Translations under genes and position numbers: made by a program
Shown: positions 1-5,201 of the stretch, one piece after another
Numbering within the stretch: the first letter of the stretch is position 1
How the letters are laid out: every line of letters begins with the position of its first letter
Origin: Oscillospiraceae bacterium
GTDB taxonomy: Bacteria > Bacillota > Clostridia > WRCU01
Assembly (NCBI GenBank): GCA_009783805.1
Contig: WRCU01000144.1
Span: 1-5,201 of the forward strand
Length of the DNA stretch: 5,201 nucleotides
Reading direction: 5' to 3'
The notes under the pieces: generated by a model
Seen by the model: only the letters and a program-made list of their open reading frames with translations
Told to the model about the DNA's origin: nothing
Databases searched by the model: none

Positions 1-2399
1 GGCGACATGAGCACGCCCCCCTCCTGGTTGTACCCGTTCAGGAATAGGCTGCCGTAATTCCTCTCTATGTGCCGGGCCATCCGGTCCCGCCTGCCGCCGT
101 CGTCCGCCTCCGCTATGGCCGCCAGCGCGTTCGCCTGCATGCTGTGCACGGTACGCTCCACCGTGTCGGCGTAGCAGCCTCTCCCCTCGTCCCAGAAGTG
201 CCTCACGCAGCTCTCTTTCAATCGGCGGTACCTGGCCTCATAGTCCCTGGCCTCGGGGTCGCCTTCCCTGCCTATGGTCGCGGCTATCCTCACCGCGGAC
301 AGGAGCGCGCTCATGTAGGTGAACGTGAACAGGGAGTTTATGCCCTTCTTCACCATCAGCCCCTCCGCCACGTGGAGGTCGCCGTGGTACCCCTCGTAAT
401 GCGCCTTCACGTTCCTGCGGACGTTCCACTCGGCGTCCAGCAGGCCGTCCTCCCTCTCGTCGGACAGGTCGTTGAACCACTTTAAGTTGCGGCACACGTT
501 GCCCCAATACCTACGCGCCACGGACGCGTCGCCCGTGTGCCGGTAGTAGCTCCAGAGTCCCTCCACCATATTCAACGCGAAGTCCGTTATGGTGTAGTCG
601 CCGGTGTTCGGGTATACGGCCCTGAACTTGCCGTCCTCGTAGTTGGACTGCGCGAACAGCTCCAGGCACCGCCTGATCAGCATATGGTCGCCGATGCACG
701 GCAGGTTGCAATGGTACTGGATTATGGAGTCGCGTATGTACATGCCCCGCTCCCGTCCTGAGCAGTCCACGTACGCGTCCTCCATGTTGGACTGCAGCGT
801 GCGCAGCCCCATCTCCCACACCTCACCGAGCATGGGGTCGGAGCACCTGAAGGCCCCCCTCTTGGCGGCCGGGTAGCTGGCTCCGGCCAGCGAGAGCCTC
901 TCCAGCACGACGTCCGACTCATAGCCGCGGATGGCGACGCACAGGTACCTGGCCCCCTTCACGTGGAACGAATCCCACTCGATCCTGTCCCTCCCCTTGG
1001 AACATATGACCCTGTCGCCCAGCGGGACCCAGGCCAGCAGTTGCGGATGCGCGCCGTCGCGGCCCATGAGCTCCGCGTACACGAAGTCCACCGTCGCGCC
1101 CCTTATGCCGGACAGGGCCATCCCCTGCATGAACAGCGTCATCTTGCCCAGGTCGAGCACCATGTAGACGCCGTCCGGGTACAGCGACTTCCTTATGGTG
1201 AACCCGTCGATCGCATCAGCCTCCAACGTCTCGATGGACTCCGCGTAGTCGCCCCAGGCGACCTCCCTGCACGCCGAGTTCGCGGCCTCCCCCTTCCTTA
1301 CCTCGACCCAACCGCCGATCTCCGAGAGCGCCTCGTCCTCCCGGTACGGCACCTTCTTGTGCTTGATGAGGCTTTCGTATTCCTTCTTGCCGATGACCGG
1401 CGCGCGGCGGAAGGCGACCTCGGACGCCGGGTCCCTGTCGGCGGAGACGATCAACCCCTTGCCCACGGGCAGCGCGAGGTAATGGTAGAAGGCCCCGGCG
1501 AAGTGGCCGCCCATGCAGAAGTAGTGGTTCCACCCCTCCCTCAGGGCCCAAACCTGGTCGTACCGCATGGGCTTGTCCCTCATCTCCCTGGACATCGAGG
1601 GCGGCCTGCCGTTGATGAACGTCTGGCCGTAGAAGCCCCCGGCCCTCACCTCCTGCGCGACGGGCGAGAAGACCCAGGTCGTGCATGCCATGAACTGCGC
1701 CTCCTCGTACGCGTCCACCCCATCCATAAAGGGCATCGGCACCTCGAAGGAATACAGGTCCTCCAGCTTCCTGACCGAGTACAGCCTGACGCCGCCCACC
1801 TTGACGGGGCTCAGGTCCATGAACGGGATGGCCCTCGCCTCCATTGCCCCGAACGCGCCCTGGTCTTCCAAAGGCACCGCCCAGTCCCATGAGGAGTCGT
1901 CGTAGCCCGGGTCCGCCCAGCCTTCCTCCGCCAGGTCCTGCTCATACACCTCACCGGCCTGCAGCGCGAAGCTGAGCTTGTGGGACGGCCTCCCGTACTC
2001 GGCCGCCTCCCTGACCTTGAAGGTCCCCTCCCGACTTTCCAGGCTCACCGTGTAGCCGTCCTTCTGGCGCACGGACCCCCACGTGACGAAGCATCCCCGG
2101 CGGGGTATGGTCCTGAACACCTTATGGCCGATATGGTTCACCATAAGCGCGATGACGTTCCTGCCCTCCACGAGCAGACCCGTCAGGTCATGCTCGTCGT
2201 GGACCGGGTGGTCGGGGTCGAACCGAACGGGGCCGAACTGCGCGAATCGGCCGTTGACGTACAGCTTGTAGTGGGTGTCGGCGAACACGCATAGCCGCGC
2301 CTCCGCCGCGGGGCCGCCCAGCTCCACGGTCATCCTGGCCATGCAATATACGTTGTGGCCCTTCCCTTGCCCGTCCATCCATAGAAGCTTGGCTGCCAT
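1..2399 (-). CDS. GH78-like glycosidase (alpha-L-rhamnosidase-like), C-terminus cut by window edge
   Basis: The gene is open from ATG at 2399 to the left edge: 799 codons with no stop. Family GH78 enzymes hydrolyse terminal alpha-L-rhamnosides by an inverting mechanism. Residues about 10-95 resemble the N-terminal rhamnosidase beta-sandwich (YKLYVNG 44-50, GP 56-57, DLTGLL 71-76). A DDSSW motif lies at 167-171. A second jelly-roll lies at about 400-500 (DLG 416-418, YAELMGRDG 441-449, ARYLCVAIRG 483-492). The (alpha/alpha)6 catalytic domain begins near 510. Its signature DCSGRERGMYIRD (545-557) keeps the family D, E and D at the right spacing (D545, E550, D557). E550 is the presumed general acid; the general-base Glu would lie beyond the window edge. 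There is no signal peptide or membrane segment, so the enzyme is probably cytoplasmic and acts on imported oligosaccharides or glycosides. It lies 77 nt after thrC on the same strand. The motif departs from the usual DCPQRxE...GWTGD form, so the rhamnose specificity is inferred, not shown. Confidence 0.86.
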   Translation of the reverse strand, partial: MAAKLLWMDGQGKGHNVYCMARMTVELGGPAAEARLCVFADTHYKLYVNGRFAQFGPVRFDPDHPVHDEHDLTGLLVEGRNVIALMVNHIGHKVFRTIPRRGCFVTWGSVRQKDGYTVSLESREGTFKVREAAEYGRPSHKLSFALQAGEVYEQDLAEEGWADPGYDDSSWDWAVPLEDQGAFGAMEARAIPFMDLSPVKVGGVRLYSVRKLEDLYSFEVPMPFMDGVDAYEEAQFMACTTWVFSPVAQEVRAGGFYGQTFINGRPPSMSREMRDKPMRYDQVWALREGWNHYFCMGGHFAGAFYHYLALPVGKGLIVSADRDPASEVAFRRAPVIGKKEYESLIKHKKVPYREDEALSEIGGWVEVRKGEAANSACREVAWGDYAESIETLEADAIDGFTIRKSLYPDGVYMVLDLGKMTLFMQGMALSGIRGATVDFVYAELMGRDGAHPQLLAWVPLGDRVICSKGRDRIEWDSFHVKGARYLCVAIRGYESDVVLERLSLAGASYPAAKRGAFRCSDPMLGEVWEMGLRTLQSNMEDAYVDCSGRERGMYIRDSIIQYHCNLPCIGDHMLIRRCLELFAQSNYEDGKFRAVYPNTGDYTITDFALNMVEGLWSYYRHTGDASVARRYWGNVCRNLKWFNDLSDEREDGLLDAEWNVRRNVKAHYEGYHGDLHVAEGLMVKKGINSLFTFTYMSALLSAVRIAATIGREGDPEARDYEARYRRLKESCVRHFWDEGRGCYADTVERTVHSMQANALAAIAEADDGGRRDRMARHIERNYGSLFLNGYNQEGGVLMS

Positions 2400-2406
2400 G
2401 GCCTTC

Positions 2407-2413
2407 CACCCCC
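2407..2413 (-). promoter_or_regulatory. Probable ribosome binding site of the GH78-like gene
   Basis: GGGGGTG on the minus strand, 7 nt before ATG 2399, resembles the core GGAGGTG. It favours ATG 2399 over an in-frame ATG at 2465. The earlier ATG has no purine-rich site before it and would add a 22-residue Gly/Ala/Arg-rich stretch that the family does not need. Confidence 0.5.
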
Positions 2414-2444
2414 GCTTTATCGATTCTCCCTGCCCGTCCCCGCC

Positions 2445-2476
2445 CGCGCCCGCGCGGGCCGCCATGCCGCGGCGCG
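2445..2476 (-). repeat. GC-rich inverted repeat in the thrC to glycosidase gap
   Basis: Directly after the thrC stop, CGCGCCGCGG (2476-2467) can pair with CCGC (2457-2454) and GGCGCG (2450-2445) around a 9-nt loop, leaving a 3-nt bulge. A competing perfect 12-nt palindrome, GCCCGCGCGGGC, lies at 2448-2459. There is no U-tract, so it does not look like an intrinsic terminator. It could be an RNA-stability or processing hairpin, or simply chance in GC-rich DNA. Confidence 0.3.
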
Positions 2477-4009
2477 TCATCGGGCCGCCCGAACGGAGCC
2501 CTTCATGATGGACCTCACCGCGTCGGCCATGCCCCCCTTCGGGATGACCTCCCCGTGCAGCGCCTTCGCGTGCCTAAGCCTCCCGAACTGGGCCGGGACG
2601 CCGATGGAGCAGCCTTCGGACAGCCCGTCGACGTAGTCGAGGTCCCCCCACCCCAGCGCGGCCCCGGTCGGGCCGAATATGGCGGAATGGACGCTCTCGG
2701 CGAACTTGAGCGGGCTCGCCGTGGAGACCAGCAGTTCGTGGCCCACGCGGTCCGGGCGATCCGCCTCCCGCCTTTCGGCGATCTTCCCCAGGACGGCATA
2801 GCCCACGGCGGTATGCGGGTCCATGACGTACCCGTACCTATCGTAGACGCCCTTGATGGCGGCCGCGGTCTCGGCCTCGTCGGCGCTGCCCGCATCCATC
2901 GGGCCGAACGCCCCGGCCGCGGCCAAGGCGGAGGCGTCGTAGCGCCCCTCCTCCGCCAAGGCCTTCATCAGGCTGCCGACCGCCGCCCCGTCCCTGCCGG
3001 CGGCCTCGTAGAGGAGCCGCTCGAGGTTGCTGGACACGAGTATGTCCATGGACGGGGACATCGTCCTATGGAAGGCCCTACCGGACTCGTACGCCCCCGT
3101 CGCGAAGAACTCCGTCAGCACGTCGTTCATGTTCGAGGCGCAGGTCAGCCGCCCGATCGGGAGCCCCATGGCCCTCGCGTACCAGGCCGCCAGGATGTTC
3201 CCGAAGTTCCCCGTGGGCACGCAGACATTCATCGGGTCCCCGGCCCCCATCCTGCCGAGCCTCAGAAGGTCCGCGTAGGCGGAGAAATAGTACGCTATCT
3301 GCGGCAGGAGCCTGCCCCAATTGATCGAGTTCGCCGACGAGAGGGCCCATCCCTCGGCGGCCGCCTCCGCGGCGATCCCCCCGTCGGAGAATATCTCCTT
3401 GACCCCCCTCTGGGCGTCGTCGAAGTTGCCCTCCACGCCGAACACGTGGACGTTCGACCCCTCCTGGGTCTGCATCTGAAGCCGCTGCACGGCGCTCACG
3501 CCCTCCGAGGGGTAGAACACCGCCACTTCCATGCCTTCAGCGTCTCGGAACCCCTCGAGGGCGGCCTTCCCCGTGTCCCCTGAGGTGGCCGTCAGTATGA
3601 GCGTCCTCACCGCCGTCCCGATCTTCCCCTTGCAGACCCCCATGAGCGGCGGGAGGAACTGGAGGGCCATGTCCTTGAACGCGCACGTGGGCCCATGCCA
3701 TAGCTCCAGGACCGCCAGGCCGTCGCCGAGGATGGACAGGGGGGCGGGGTCCCCGCCGAACGCGTCGCCGGAGTACGCCCGGTCGATGCAGCCCATCAGC
3801 TCCCGTTCGTTGAGCTCATCTAAAAAAGGGCGCATGACGACGTACGCCCTTTCGGCGTAGCCCATGCCTTTCATGGAGGATATCATCCCTAGCGGGACCT
3901 TGGGCAGCCCATCGGGCACGAACAGGCCGCCGTCGTCGGCGATCCCCTTGACGACGGCCGACGCCGCGCTTTCGACCCCCGCGCCGCCCCTCGTGCTGCG
4001 GTATCTCAT
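2477..4009 (-). CDS. thrC: Threonine synthase (PLP-dependent), complete, 510 aa
   Basis: Converts O-phospho-L-homoserine to L-threonine and phosphate, the last step of threonine biosynthesis, in the cytoplasm. The protein has the fold-type II PLP pattern. The N-terminus is MRYRSTRGG with DDGGLFVP at 25-32. HGPTCAFKD (105-113) contains K112, the expected Schiff-base lysine. ATSGDTGKAA (141-150) and PTGNFGN (265-271) are the phosphate and cofactor loops. SANSINWGRLLPQ (225-237), EGNFDDAQ (193-200), DPHTAVG (397-403) and STASPLKF (429-436) are further family blocks. The length suits the long bacterial/yeast class. ATG 4009 is preferred to the in-frame TTG at 4024: a good ribosome binding site precedes it at 8 nt, and family members begin at MRYRSTRG. 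It follows the upstream gene by 11 nt, so translation is likely coupled. No key residue is missing. No other homoserine or threonine gene lies in the window. Confidence 0.97.
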   Translation of the reverse strand: MRYRSTRGGAGVESAASAVVKGIADDGGLFVPDGLPKVPLGMISSMKGMGYAERAYVVMRPFLDELNERELMGCIDRAYSGDAFGGDPAPLSILGDGLAVLELWHGPTCAFKDMALQFLPPLMGVCKGKIGTAVRTLILTATSGDTGKAALEGFRDAEGMEVAVFYPSEGVSAVQRLQMQTQEGSNVHVFGVEGNFDDAQRGVKEIFSDGGIAAEAAAEGWALSSANSINWGRLLPQIAYYFSAYADLLRLGRMGAGDPMNVCVPTGNFGNILAAWYARAMGLPIGRLTCASNMNDVLTEFFATGAYESGRAFHRTMSPSMDILVSSNLERLLYEAAGRDGAAVGSLMKALAEEGRYDASALAAAGAFGPMDAGSADEAETAAAIKGVYDRYGYVMDPHTAVGYAVLGKIAERREADRPDRVGHELLVSTASPLKFAESVHSAIFGPTGAALGWGDLDYVDGLSEGCSIGVPAQFGRLRHAKALHGEVIPKGGMADAVRSIMKGSVRAAR

Positions 4010-4017
4010 GGCGACCT

Positions 4018-4022
4018 TCCTC
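4018..4022 (-). promoter_or_regulatory. Ribosome binding site of thrC, overlapping the upstream stop codon
   Basis: GAGGA on the minus strand lies 8 nt before ATG 4009. Its first two bases belong to the TGA stop (4023-4021) of the preceding gene. This site decides the thrC start at 4009 and suggests translational coupling to the upstream gene. Confidence 0.75.
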
Positions 4023-5201
4023 AAACCAAGGCGTTGTACCTGTCCCGCGCATACGGGTGGAAGTTGCTGGTCGGGTAGTTGTCCGTCACTTCCTTGTAGG
4101 CCTCTATCGCCTTGTCTATCTCGTCCAGGCCCTCATAGCACTTGCCCATGTAATAGAGCACCCTGGCCTTGTAGATCCCGCTGACGTCTATCACGGGCAC
4201 CACGTCCTTCAGGTATTCCAGGCATGACTCGTAGCGGCCCTCGTTAATCTCGTTGTTCAGCTCCGTCAGCATCGCGTCGATGTTGCTGGACGTGAACTTG
4301 GCCAATAACGCGTTGTATGAGGCCCTGTCGGACTCGACCATCAGGATCGGGTCCATCTGGGCTATTATGGACGAGCTCTCCTTGAGCCTGCCGGCCTCGA
4401 AGGCCTCCTCGGCCTCCGACAGGTACACGGAGTACTTGAAGGCCGATATCTCCTTGTATGCCGCCTCGAGGCTTTCCAGGAGCCCCTCGTTGGCCTCCTC
4501 CAGCTCGGTTATCCTCGTCCGCAGCTCGAACAGCTCCAGCTCATGCCGGGCGTCGTCGGTCGCCGTCCCTTCCGCGTGGGTGGTCTCCCCGCCGTCCGCG
4601 GTGGGGGATGTGCCGGTCTCCGGCGCGTAGTCGACCGGAGGGAACGACACGAACATCGTGAACAGTATGGTCGCCAGGACGCCCACGGCGAAAAGGAGGA
4701 TATACTTCACTATCCTGATGGGCAGGCTCTCGCGCTCATACCCATCGCCGCCGCGCCCCGGCTCGCCGCGCCCGCCGCCCTGCCCCGCGGCCGCCGACTC
4801 GCCCCCCCTGGCGCCCCCGTCCCCGTATGCGCGACGCCCGCGGTCGCGCCTACGCCTGTCGTCCCTGGCTATGTCGTCATCGTCGGCGTACCCGTCCCCC
4901 GGGTGTCCCTGCCTCCCGGACGGGTCGCGCTCCGCCCGCTCCCGCCCCAGGTTCCTTATCAGGCTGATCTCATGGTCCGGGCCCCTGAGCCTTCTCCCAT
5001 ACCTGTCCACGGGGCCGCCGTCCGCGGCCCCCCTGCCCGCCCCGTTCCGGCCGGCTGCCCCGTCGTGGCCGGCCGCGTCCTCGGTCGCCGTGTATGCCAC
5101 CGTGTCCTTGCCCGCCTCGGCCTGCGCCCTCGGTCCGCCTCCGTCGCGGGCCAGGCCCGCGCCGGGGCCTGCCCCCGGCTCCGACCCGCGGCCGCCGCCC
5201 A
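4021..5201 (-). CDS. Membrane-anchored coiled-coil/TPR protein, specific function unknown, 5' end cut or at window edge
   Basis: The frame is open from the right edge to TGA at 4023-4021, with 392 residues visible. Numbering from a GTG at 5100: residues 1-122 are low-complexity and rich in Gly, Arg, Asp and Ala. A single hydrophobic helix spans about 128-153, with basic residues before it (IRIVK) and acidic or polar ones after it. This predicts a cytoplasmic N-terminus and an extracytoplasmic C-terminus. Residues about 155-183 form a Thr/Gly/Glu linker, 184-222 a heptad-like coiled coil (FELRTRITELEEANEGL), and about 224-345 TPR-like helices. The last repeat fits the TPR consensus well (G319, Y322, A331, Y335, P343). 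The coiled-coil plus TPR order recalls envelope scaffold proteins such as YbgF/CpoB, but I do not recognise a named family. The start is uncertain. GTG 5100 has a weak AAGGA 4 nt upstream. The frame also stays open for 33 more codons, and the cut codon at 5200-5201 reads NTG, so a start exactly at the edge is possible. The gene precedes thrC by 11 nt. Confidence 0.8.
   Translation of the reverse strand, partial: GGGRGSEPGAGPGAGLARDGGGPRAQAEAGKDTVAYTATEDAAGHDGAAGRNGAGRGAADGGPVDRYGRRLRGPDHEISLIRNLGRERAERDPSGRQGHPGDGYADDDDIARDDRRRRDRGRRAYGDGGARGGESAAAGQGGGRGEPGRGGDGYERESLPIRIVKYILLFAVGVLATILFTMFVSFPPVDYAPETGTSPTADGGETTHAEGTATDDARHELELFELRTRITELEEANEGLLESLEAAYKEISAFKYSVYLSEAEEAFEAGRLKESSSIIAQMDPILMVESDRASYNALLAKFTSSNIDAMLTELNNEINEGRYESCLEYLKDVVPVIDVSGIYKARVLYYMGKCYEGLDEIDKAIEAYKEVTDNYPTSNFHPYARDRYNALV
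4642..4719 (-). other. Transmembrane anchor segment of the TPR protein
   Basis: Encodes about 26 mostly hydrophobic residues (KYILLFAVGVLATILFTMF core), the only membrane-spanning stretch in the protein. The positive-inside rule (Arg and Lys on the N-side) predicts a type II signal anchor that places the TPR part outside the membrane. It is not followed by a clear signal peptidase site. Confidence 0.85.
4735..5199 (-). other. Low-complexity, probably disordered N-terminal coding region
   Basis: About 155 residues dominated by Gly, Arg, Asp and Ala, with mixed-charge runs (DDDDIARDDRRRRDRGRR) and repeated GG/GRG units. Only a short stretch, HEISLIRNLG (43-52), looks able to fold or bind a partner. 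The reading frame is uninterrupted and continuous with the anchor, which supports coding. If translation really starts at GTG 5100, the 99 nt to its right would be leader, but no promoter is recognisable there. Confidence 0.6.

Noticed and set aside
69..485. Plus-strand frame of 138 codons near the left edge
   Set aside because: It is antisense to the catalytic domain of the GH78-like gene and has no domain signal.
1216..1890. 224-codon minus-strand frame inside the glycosidase gene
   Set aside because: It is a shifted frame of the same strand with Gly/Arg-rich content. The true frame is continuous across this stretch, so there is no frameshift to explain.
963..1892. 309-codon open frame on the plus strand
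   Set aside because: It lies wholly antisense to the GH78-like gene, whose minus-strand frame carries family motifs throughout. The plus-strand product is Pro/Arg/His/Val-rich with no recognisable domain, as expected from GC-rich antisense frames.
2448..2459. Perfect palindrome GCCCGCGCGGGC as a terminator or operator
   Set aside because: It has no loop and no following T-run on either strand, and short GC palindromes are expected by chance at this composition.
2555..3583. 342-codon open frame on the plus strand
   Set aside because: Antisense to thrC, whose opposite frame contains all threonine synthase motifs. The composition (Arg, Pro, Gly, His, Val) is typical of a shadow frame, and no ribosome binding site is evident.
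4010..4024. TTG at 4024 as the thrC start, adding five residues (MRKVA)
   Set aside because: It would overlap the upstream gene and turn the good GAGGA ribosome binding site into coding sequence. ATG 4009 gives the usual family N-terminus.

Overview
The window looks like a compact bacterial chromosome segment of high GC content (roughly two thirds by eye). All supportable genes lie on the minus strand and read from right to left. Threonine synthase is of the type common in Clostridia and other bacteria, starting MRYRSTRG, rather than the usual archaeal type. The anchored coiled-coil/TPR protein and the rhamnosidase-like enzyme also fit an anaerobic, high-GC Bacillota-like host. That taxonomic guess is an inference and is weak. 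Codon use is distinctive: AGG is the main arginine codon and ATA is a common isoleucine codon despite the high GC.

Layout in transcription order: (1) 5201-4021, a protein of unknown specific function, cut by the right edge. It has a long Gly/Arg/Asp/Ala-rich N-terminal region, one transmembrane helix, a coiled coil and TPR-like helices. (2) 4009-2477, thrC, threonine synthase, complete at 510 aa. Its ribosome binding site overlaps the stop codon of gene 1. (3) 2399-1, a family GH78-like (alpha-L-rhamnosidase-like) glycosidase, cut by the left edge after 799 codons. Its active-site motif is divergent but correctly spaced.

Gaps are 11 nt between genes 1 and 2 and 77 nt between genes 2 and 3, so the three are probably co-transcribed. 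No promoter or convincing terminator is visible, and any operon promoter would lie beyond position 5201. The plus strand holds only long GC-driven shadow frames. No RNA gene, CRISPR array, insertion sequence or attachment site was recognised. The genes do not form an obvious pathway: threonine biosynthesis, an envelope-anchored scaffold protein and a plant-glycan or glycoside hydrolase look like housekeeping neighbours. I do not see a new biological system. The most notable items are the divergent GH78 motif and the disordered N-terminus of the anchored TPR protein.
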